64,000 bases of DNA from Anastrepha obliqua. Lineage: Eukaryota > Arthropoda > Insecta > Diptera > Tephritidae. Shown here in pieces: positions 55,764 to 64,000 of this stretch. The notes beneath the pieces are model-generated. The model was not told the DNA's origin and made no database searches. It saw only the letters and a program-made list of their open reading frames with translations. A program made the position numbers and the translations under genes. Position 1 is the first letter of the stretch. Each line of letters begins with the position of its first letter. Location of the stretch: positions 36,554,044-36,618,043 of the forward strand of contig NC_072897.1 in assembly GCF_027943255.1 (NCBI RefSeq). Reading direction: 5' to 3'.

Positions 55764-58430
55764 ATGGCCTACGAACGTAAAAATGCGGCCATTCATTTTT
55801 TTTCAAAAAGACGTCACTCCACCTCTAATTCCGTAACTTCTGCAGCTAACTCCATCGCTAGTAATAAATTACTAAAATTGTATTTTCAAAATATATCTGG
55901 ACTTCAAACTAAATGTTCCACGGTGTATATGAAATGTTCTTTCTTAGACTTTGATATTTTTGTATTCGTTGAATTGTGGCTGAATGAAAATTTTTTTGAC
56001 TGTGAAATTTTTGCCCTCAATTTGTACGATGTTTTCCGTAAAGACCGTGACCCTGTCAAATCTGGATGTTCCAGAGGAGGTGGTGTTCTCATTTCTGTTC
56101 GCAGAAAATTTTGGGCATCATTGGTTACACTTACCAATGCTGACACACTCATCGATCAGCTTTGTGTACGTGTTTATGGCTCATCTGGAACAGTTTATGT
56201 GTGTGCATCCTACATTCCGCCGAATAGGCCGGATTATTTATACTTTGCACATGCTGACAATGTTGTGACATTAGCATCAAGCATAGCTGGTGACAGTCAT
56301 CTTTGTGTCTTCGGTAATTTTAATTTATGTCGCCTGAGTTGGTCCCCACTTAGAAACTCGGCTGCTTTTATGGCTTCTAACGTAAATTCTTCAGCCGAAA
56401 TTCATGTCATTGATAGCTTTTTAAGCATTGATTTATCACAAATTAATGGTTTTTACAATAGCCTTAATAGAATCCTAGATCTAGTGTTTATTTCAAACAA
56501 CATCAACAACCGACAATGTGTCGGAAGGCATTGCTCCCATATCTTTAACTGATAAACATCATGTTCCCCTTTCTCTTGAGTTGGAATTTTATGAATTTTC
56601 TGAGGTATCCGATGAGCCTAACATCAAACTTAACTACAACTCATGCGACTTCTCAATTTTTAACGAAATTTTATTAAGTATTGACTGGGATAATGCCTTC
56701 CACGACAATGATGCTACCTCTTGTTTTCATTTTTTTAAGACTAAGGTTTCTGAGCTGTGCTTGAAGCACATTCCTATTTATCATTAGAAAGTATATAAGA
56801 CACCTTGCCATACCAAACGGCTTAGGCATCTAAAGAATCTAAAAAACAAATATTCTAAACTGTATAAAAGGTCTGGAGACCCAATGCACTACTCAAAATT
56901 CCAATGCCATTTAAAAGAATTTAACTGTTTGAACGAGTTCTTATATAAAAACCACAACTTGAATTTCGAAAACAATATTATTTCGGATTTGAATGTCTTT
57001 TGGCAATTCATCAAATCAAAAAAGTCTTGCTCAATGGTGCCAAACAATGTTTTTTATAATGGTAAATATGCAAATTCTGCCATAGAATCTGCCAATATAT
57101 TTGCCGACTTTTTTTGCTCTAATTTTAAACCCAACTTAGACTTCGATTCTAGTTTGCCCTCTAATAGTTTTTTTTTTCACCTCTTAATTTTGGGAATTCG
57201 TGCTTATCTGTTACTGATGTCGTCAAGGGTATTATGAAGCTCAAGCCTACAACGAAAACTGACTCGGATGGCCTTTCGGGCATTTTGCTGAAGAACTGCT
57301 TGTGTCTCGCTGAGCCTCTTACAATTATATTTAATAAATCTTTGTCCTCCGGTATCTTTGTTGACGACTGGAAATTTACTTCCGTTACGCCTATATTTAA
57401 GAGTGGAAATAAAAACGATGTTAGCAATTACAGACCGATTTCGAAGCTTTCGTCTGTCTCAAAACTTTTTGAGATAACAGTGAATGATAAGTTATATTTT
57501 GCTGTCCAAGGCCTAATATCTACCAACCAGCATGGTTTCGTTGCAAGTCGCTCCACTGCCACTAATTTGTCTATTTTCAATGATTACTGCATTTCAGCAT
57601 TCCAGAACAGATCTCAAGTTGATACAATTTATACAGACTTATCTCTCTTGTCGAAGCTTGCATCATTGGGTATACACTCCACGTTTTTATCGTGGATCAA
57701 ATCATATTTGTCCAACAAACACTGCGTTGTAGCCGTTGATAACACGACATCCCGTGCATTTATTGCGTCCTCTGGTGTCCCACAGGGATGTATTCTAGAA
57801 CCCCTTCTCTTTATACTCTTTATTAACGATATTGGTTCTTGCTTTTCTTTTGCTGAACACTTGTTGTATGCTGATGATCTTAAAATATTTGCGGTGATTA
57901 ACAATATTAGGGACTCTGAAAAGTTGCAAACCGACTTGCACAATGTCCGGAACTGGTGCTATTTAAACCGTTTGTCACTAAATATTAGCAAATGCTTTCA
58001 CGTAAAATATGCTATATCAAACAATACTTTGCATACTTCGTATAGTATTGCTGGCTTACCTTTGCAATCCGTTGAGGAAATTAAAGACTTAGGCGTTATT
58101 TTCGACTCTAAGCTGAATTTCACCAGCCATGTGAACCACGTCATAAGACGATCATATGCGATGCTAGCATTCGTACGCCGAAATTGTTCTGCATTTACCA
58201 ACCCACACACTCTCAAAACATTGTATTGTGCTTTTGTTAGATCAAGAGTAGAGTATGCCGCTGTTATTTGGAGACCGTACCAAATAGGTCTGTCTAATCG
58301 GATTGAGAGAGTTCAGAAAGTCTTTCTTCGTTTTGCGCTCCGATCTTTAAACTTTTCTGAACCTGTGCCATCGTACCGCTCTCGATGTTTATTGATTTAT
58401 CTGGATCTATTGATTGTCCTTCCCTTTTAA
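55764..58430 (+). pseudogene. CR1-like ORF2 (endonuclease and RT), broken
   Basis: The endonuclease frame (55764-56552) has LKLYFQNISGLQTKCSTVYM, GGGVLISVRRK and VCASYIPPNRP; the catalytic GDFN is changed to GNFN. Frames 56518-56787 and 56884-57237 carry the linker. RT is in 57234-58430: SDGLSGILLKNCLCLAEPLT, NYRPISKLSSVSKLFE, SGVPQGCILEPLLFILFIND and LLYADDLKIF. The box A segment with the first catalytic aspartate is deleted after TIYTD near 57640. No RNase H is present. 58431-58698 is the 3' UTR. Confidence 0.8.
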
Positions 58431-59319
58431 GTAAAATTCAATTTAACATACCCAATATGAGGCTTTGACAGTACGAAATCTTTAAAATTGGCTCCTCGAG
58501 AACCAACTATGGGGTGAATGCTTCGATTCCCAGGGCATGTGCAGATTTAAATAAGTTTTTTCAATTCTTCTGGTGCTGATTTTACATGGCGGTATGACAT
58601 CTTAGTCAATCATCTTAAATCGTTCTTTTCTTAGTAACTACTAAACTATTGTACATTAGCTTAATATAGTCTGTAAGAATGTATCCATTCAAAGACAATA
58701 AATAAATAAAAATAAATAAATAAATGACAGCCCATCCGATGAGGCTTCCGGTGACAGAGGCCCAAATTCAATGCCTCTGAGAAATAGTTGTCTCCAACTC
58801 ATGCAAGTCCATGGGGAGCAAAACAAAACTCCAGGCGCGGCGGTTTCCATAATGGGCGGCTTCCTGGTCAGCGTCTGTTCAACTCGTTAGGTGCGGCTGC
58901 TAACTGACCGGTATATACCGTGGCGCAATGGGAGTCTCTCATCACTTTGAGAACCATTTCTGTTGTTGAAGTGAAGGGAGTGATGTGAGCTTGCTCTGTC
59001 GAGGTGTTAGCCACGGGGTGTATCAGTGACCAGCCCCTTCGGGCCCTAGTCAGGGAGTGTGTATTGGATGCAGAGGTAATAGTATGCGTTGCCCCGAGTG
59101 AGCTCCGGTCCGTCCGTGTTTTCCGGGACCGGTAAAGCGAAGAACAGGCCTCAGGGAACTGGGGTAGGGGCACCTTCCCCAAGGGTATACCCGTTCCTAT
59201 TTATTGCGGCCCGCCCCCCAACACACGATGCGCTGATAAACAAAAAAAGAATAGTAAAATATATGAGAAATACAACAAACAGCTGCAGTAACATTTATGG
59301 ACCCATTATGGGCAGCGGA

Positions 59320-60780
59320 AATGAAGACCTGGAAGGGGCTCACAGAGGGTATAGTGGATCGAGTGATCTACTAGTGGACCTAACTGAGGAGTAAAAGACC
59401 CCCAAAGTCCGTATAATCACGGGGGCTGATCCTTTTAAGCGCCCACCAAAGCTGAGACGGAGTCTTAACAAGACGCTCAGTGTAGAAAGGCCTGAGAGAA
59501 CAAAATCGTCGCCACCTGCGTTGCAAGAAAGCAATGAGAAAGCAACACAATCGGGTGGTGATACCTTAACGCTTCTTGGTGAGACGATTGGGAAGTTGAC
59601 TGAAGCAATGCGTCTACCGCAACGCTCGATTAACAACCACATAAGGGAACTCCTCGAAACGATCACTAAGCTACACTCGAGAGCTCAGGAAGAAGCCAAA
59701 AGCAAGGAACCCAAGTGAAACGTTCTTGGAAGTGTAATAGCTAAGGGAACACCGAAAGACCACGTGACGATAAACAACCGGCCAGAGAAACGCCGCCCAA
59801 GAAAAGCAAAACCACAGACGGAGAAGAGCACAAGAAAGGCAAAGGAGAGAGTAATGCCAAGACGACAAACGGGGATATGGAAAATGGCTGGATGAGTATC
59901 AAGCGCAAACCAGCCAAGAACAAAGTTATAAATAAACCACCCCCGAGGCGGGATGCGATTGTCATTGCGCGTGCCGGAACAATGACGACGAACGGGGATA
60001 TGGAAAATGGCTGGATGAGTGTCAAACGCAAACTAGCCAAGAAGAAAGTGACAAATAAACCACCCCCGAGGCCGGATGCGATTGTCATTGCGCGTGCCGG
60101 AACAATGACGTACAGTGACATTCTCAGGGTGGTTGAAAAAGATGATGCCCTGCAAGAACTCGTCGAAAACCTTATGCGCATAAGAAAGACGACCAAAGGC
60201 GAAATCCTGCTTCAATTGAAAAAAGAGCAGATGGCCAATACAGGAGTATACCAGAAGAAGATTGGCAAGGTGCTAGGTGACCAGGCGCAAATCAAGGTCC
60301 TAACCCACGAGATGTTGGTGGAAATCCGTGATTTAGATGAAATCACAGCCAAAGAGGACATAGGTGAGGCAATACGAACGCAAGTTAACCTATTTAGTGA
60401 ATACGCAATAAAAATCGTTAGAGCAGCGTATGCAGGCACGCAAACAGCGGTGGACGCAAGGCCACTGCTTGATAAGAAAAAACTCTAAATCGGCTGGGTG
60501 GTATGCCGAATAAGAGAAAAGCCTGACTTAAGGAGATGCTACAGATGTCTGGAGTATGGACACCTAGCGAGGGCGTGTACAAACGAAGACGACAGAAGCC
60601 AGAACTGTCTTAAATGTGGATAGAAGGGTTACCAAGCGAAAGCATGCAAGAAAAAGCCCTTATGCGGAGCTTGTAAAACAAATGGAGGAGAAGAAACAAG
60701 CCATCAGATTGGAAGCAGAAAATGTCCCCTGTATCAAGCGGCGTATATTAAAACGAAAAAATTAGGATTGAGCAGATCAA
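59320..60780 (+). pseudogene. R1-like ORF1 (Gag-like, three CCHC knuckles), broken
   Basis: A first frame (about 59320-59718) has stops at 59392 and 59716. A second frame (59877-60488) carries PDAIVIARAGTMTYSDILRV and KTTKGEILLQLKKEQMANTG, the conserved R1-clade region. Then 60530-60730 encodes three knuckles: CYRCLEYGHLARAC, CLKCG-x-KGYQAKAC and CGACKTNGGEETSHQIG with RKC. A 123-bp tandem duplication (59871-60116) repeats the segment NGDMENGWMS through IARAGTMT in frame. The end overlaps the ORF2 start. Confidence 0.8.
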
Positions 60781-63540
60781 TCTAAACCATTGCGAGGCTG
60801 CACAAGAGCTCCCAAAACAAAGGGTATACGAAAATAAGGTGGATGTTGTGCTAGTCAGCGACCAGCATAAAAACCTAAACGTCGGAACGTGGGTCTCGGA
60901 CAGGAAAAGTAAAGCTGCTATTTGAGCCTGTGGAGGAAATACCCTGCAGGACAAACCGCACACCGACAATTATTACTATACCCGAGCAAAAATATGTGAC
61001 ATATATTTCTACAGTTGCTACGCGCCACCGAAACTGACGCAAGCAGAGTTCGAAAACCTACTGGATGAACTTGTGCAAAACGCTCGTGGTACCACACCAA
61101 ACGTGATTGCAGGTGATTTCAATGCGTGGGCCTTGGAATGGGGTAGCAGATACACCAACAAAAGGGGAGATGCCTTGATTAAGGCATTTTCACTGCTTGA
61201 TGCGGTTCTGCTAAACACTGGGGGAAAAAACCCCTTCAAAGTGAGTGGTCGTGCATAAATAATCGACATCCCTTACACCAGCAGGGCTCTAGTACGATCA
61301 GCAAGCTAGCAAGTGAGTGATTTTTACACAGGCAATGACCACCTTGCCATTAAGGTAGACTTTTCGCATGGAAAAGAAGCCGCTTGACGAAGAACTGTTC
61401 CAGAGAGAACTTGACTAGCACCAACAATGTAGAACTACAGGCGGTGCTGCTAGTAGAGCATGTTAGCAGAGCCTGCGATGCCGCTATGTGCAGGAAAAGA
61501 CAGAGCGCGCCCAGAAAGCCAGTATACTGGTGGAACGAGGAAATCAGAGAGAATTATAAAAAGAAACGGAAACAATTAAAGAAAGCCACTAAAAGCAGCA
61601 AGGCAGTCAGCTTTAAAGAACTGTGCCATAATGTGGACGAAAGCCCGTTGGGTGATGGTTACAAACTCGATATGGCCAAGGTCAAAGGAGGTAGAGGACA
61701 GGCACCAACTTGCCCCATACTTTTTGAAAAGATTGTACATATACTCTTTCCAAAGCAAGAGATGCAACCAAGCCAGACCCAGTTGCACGCAACAGAAAAT
61801 AGTGTCACAATCAGTGAAGCAGAGGTGATTTTGGCAACGGAAAGTTTCGGCAATGCTAAGGCACCAGGCCCTGACGGCATTCCGAACAAACCGCTGAAGA
61901 TCGCTGTCAGGCGCAACGCAAAGCCATTTGCAGAACACTTCCCCAAGTGTATAAATGAAGGCATGTTTCCAAAAGTATGGAAGAAGCAACAACTAGTCCT
62001 ACTTTAGAAACCAAATAAGTCAGCGGGTGAACCAAGTTCTTATCGGCCACTCTGCTTGATAGACACTATGGGTAAAATCTTGGAGAAACTAGTCTACACG
62101 CGCCTAGAACAGCATCTGGAGAAAGTGCCGGCTGAACTATCCGAACATCAGTTTGATTTCCGAAAAGGACGTCGTCAGGAGGGTGACAGACATTGCAAGC
62201 AAGGCTATTGAGGGTGACAGGTGGATGCATGGTGATAAAGAATACTGTGCAGTTGTCACTCTGGATGTCAAGAACGCCTTCAACTCGGCATACTGGCCCC
62301 ATTTTATAAAGGCTCTTGAAGAGAAAAAAACGCCAGCATACTTAGTACGAGTTATAAACAGTTATCTGTCGGAAAGAGTACTTCTGTACAATAAAGATGA
62401 AGGTCCTAGGAGATATGCAGTACTGGGCCCGATAATATGAAATGTACTGTATGATGGGGTACTGCAACTCCCAATGCCGAGGGAAGTGCAAATAATAGGA
62501 TACGCAGACGACATTGCGTTGACCGTAGTCGCCAAAACAATCCCTCAGATTCAGAGCATCTGCAGCAAGGACACAACAAAGGTCAAACAATGGTTAACAG
62601 TAGTTAAACTCCAGCTAGCAGGACAAAAAACAGAAGCAGTTCTCATTGCGAGTAGAAAAAAGTTAGAAACGACCACACTAAACATTGATGGGTTTAACGT
62701 CACAACACAAGTGGCACTAAGATATTTGGGTGTAATGATCGATGCTCGACTAAGCTTCAAGAAGCACATTAAAAAAGCATGTAGAATTAGAAGCATTAAG
62801 AATTATGGCCAACATCGGTGGTCCCACTCAGAGTAGAAGAGCGCTCCTTGCTTAAGTTACCCAGTCTACACTCATGTATGCAGCACCCATATAGGGTAAA
62901 GCCCTGAGACAGAAAACATACGCGAAGAAGGCGGAAATAGTTTTTCGACTAAGTGCCCTTAGAGTTGCCTGTGCTTTCAGGACAGTGTCGTTTGAAGCAG
63001 TATGTGCCATTTCGGGTATCATACACCAGATATAATGACCTCTGAACTGGGTAGAGTGTACGACAAAGCCAAAAGCCTAAACAGGCGACTAACGGTGGAA
63101 GAGCGTAAAGAACAAAGACGGGGGAGCATAATTGAGTCACAAAATCGCTGGGACCTAGCGACAAAAGGGAGATGGACGCATAAACTTATCAGAAGCGTGC
63201 AGGCTTGGGTTGAGAGAGGACATGGTGTCTCAGATTACTCCCTGACGGAACATGGATGCTACAGAGAGTATCTCCAAAGACTCGGCCACGAGGACGAAGC
63301 AGACTGCTCGTTCTGCGGCAACGGTAGTGAGAACGTAGAGGATGTCTTCTTATCCTGCCCGAGATACGCATCCGAAAGAATGGCCATTGAAGAAATCATA
63401 AAAGAAAGACTAACCCCGAGCAACATTGTAGATCACATGGTCAGCACAGAATAGTCCGCAAATGCGTTACAGGAACTGCGGAAAAAGGAATGGGAACGCA
63501 GTAAAGAAAGAATACAAAGAAGTAATGAAGGGTAGATGGA
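60755..63540 (+). pseudogene. R1-like ORF2 (endonuclease and RT), broken
   Basis: It starts near 60755 (RIEQINLNHCEAAQEL). Endonuclease: VVLVSDQHKN, YSCYAPPKLTQAEFENL and IAGDFNAWALEWGSRYTNKR. RT: NAKAPGPDGIPNKPLKIAV, SSYRPLCLIDTMGKILEKLV, VVTLDVKNAFNSAYWPHFIK (catalytic D), QIIGYADDIALTVVAK and LRYLGVMIDARLSFKKH. The C-terminal domain at 63002-63454 has CSFCGNGSENVEDVFLSCPR. Stops or frameshifts occur near 60925, 61257, 62007, 62160, 62440, 62836 and 63455. No RNase H is present, as usual for R1. Confidence 0.85.
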
Positions 63541-63740
63541 GACAGAAATATAAATGAAGAACCATAATGGCTAGCTTGGTCCTGCGATGCAATGCTTAAA
63601 CGGCGGTACCGCAGGGCAAACTAAAGCTACAGAGGTCGGAGTTAGGGTTTAGTACGTAGGTGTACTGTTTGAAAGTCCAGTTTAGTAGCAGTATACTGAC
63701 TGTGCACCCTTAGCGATCAGTATGAGTCCTGCATGTTGTC

Positions 63741-64000
63741 TATATTGACGGTATCTATGTAAGTCGACTCTACACATTTTACAAATCACAGAAAATCACT
63801 AAACAACACAAAACCTACAGATCTACTCTTTAACGACTTTACGGACAAGATTATTAAACTTTTAAGCTATAATATTTAAAATATTGTAATATCCTTAACC
63901 TACACTCTACAAACACATATATGTATGTATATGTACACATCCAGTATATTAACTTAAGGCCTCAGTAGCAATAGCTATAAGCATATTGTATTTTATAGTT
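63741..64000. other. unassigned AT-rich sequence at window end
   Basis: No coding or repeat feature was seen; short ATGTATGTATATGT-type simple sequence lies near 63930. Confidence 0.4.

Larger units (their letters stand above)
50115..55803 (+). pseudogene. CR1-like ORF1 (PHD-like finger and coiled coil), in three pieces
   Basis: The N-terminal piece reads FHLNCVNLQPVDLEFLLKTG and FICDKCAAVRR, the second half of a PHD-like finger (H-x2-C, then C-x2-C). A leucine-rich coiled-coil stretch follows (EIAALKSENARAMAAISSLK). The middle piece (54759-54978) has PIAAATATTSVLPSTSTCKK and KEVKQPLVIGSNQNSELS. The C-terminal piece (55541-55803) has VPNMKWLHISSFSNTVTAAD and INFKLGISEFSYDKLLNADI. Leaving out the LOA insertion restores the frame from SELS to VVPNMKW. 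Internal stops show decay. Confidence 0.7.
50100..58724 (+). mobile_element. CR1-like non-LTR retrotransposon, interrupted
   Basis: ORF1 pieces are at 50115-51056, 54759-54978 and 55538-55803, and ORF2 at 55764-58430. The 3' end is a run of AATAAATAAATAAA at 58699-58724. ORF1 was split by a Harbinger-like block (51060-54755) and by a truncated LOA end (54979-55537). The PHD-like ORF1 finger, the endonuclease and the simple-repeat tail fit the CR1/L2 group; Jockey-group membership is not excluded. Confidence 0.75.
58728..63740 (+). mobile_element. R1-like non-LTR retrotransposon, near full length
   Basis: A GC-richer 5' UTR starts after the CR1-like tail (CAGCCCATCCGATGAGGCTT). ORF1 with three zinc knuckles and ORF2 with endonuclease and RT follow. 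The 3' UTR contains GTTTAGTACGTAGGTGTACT and GAAAGTCCAGTTTAGTAGCA and ends near 63740. No target duplication could be defined. There is no sign of 28S rDNA next to it, so it is not an rDNA-specific copy. Confidence 0.75.

Noticed and set aside
61576..61992. 138-codon minus-strand ORF
   Set aside because: Antisense of the R1-like RT N-terminal region.
58728..63740. 28S rDNA-inserted R1
   Set aside because: No rRNA sequence is visible on either side; only the protein clade resembles R1.

Overview
The window is eukaryotic, AT-rich and made almost entirely of broken, nested transposable elements. I see no intact host gene. The element mix (I-like, LOA-like, Jockey-like, R1-like and CR1-like non-LTR retrotransposons, a gypsy/errantivirus-type LTR element, copia remains, hAT, Tc1/mariner, a PIF/Harbinger-like element, a Helentron/INE-type element and a tRNA-derived SINE) points to an insect, most likely a dipteran; that is an inference from family recognition. 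The only host-derived coding sequence recognised is a decayed, intron-bearing piece of a KLHDC10/Slim-type kelch gene at 51383-52278. The setting resembles pericentromeric heterochromatin or a piRNA-cluster-like transposon graveyard.

Layout. 1-4048: a non-LTR RT fragment (+), a decayed copia pol (-), then fragments of a DNA-transposon transposase (+) split by a tRNA-derived SINE. 4049-33896: a solo LTR (5-bp duplication GTAAG) opened by one deeply nested insertion. A full-length I-like element (minus, 4351-33788, 10-bp duplication) sits in the LTR. It was split by a hAT transposon (8300-16022, duplication CTATACAG) that itself holds a full-length LOA element (9852-15228, 13-bp duplication). 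It was also split by a gypsy-type LTR element (16132-32409, duplication TATA). That gypsy element holds a Helentron in env (17248-21350), a second LOA element in pol (24862-28817, 12-bp duplication) and a deleted mariner in its 5' LTR (31452-31997). Removing the insertions computationally leaves an I-like element of about 5.4 kb.

34180-44870: mariner and gypsy integrase scraps, two inverted Jockey-like copies (34712-37490 minus; 39432-43393 plus), a LOA 5' fragment fused to one of them, an internally deleted R1-like copy, and a second decayed mariner. 44970-50090: a decayed LOA-like copy (+) split by a 3.55-kb DNA transposon with perfect 31-bp inverted repeats (45205-48753) and by a truncated copy of the same 400-bp LTR. 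50100-58724: a CR1-like element (+) whose ORF1 is split by a Harbinger-like block (kelch fragment, 138-bp tandem array, transposase fragment) and by a truncated LOA 3' end. 58728-63740: an R1-like element (+), followed by unassigned sequence.

Nothing works together as an operon or pathway. The value of the window is its insertion history, readable from target-site duplications, plus several chimeric or possibly gene-capturing structures.
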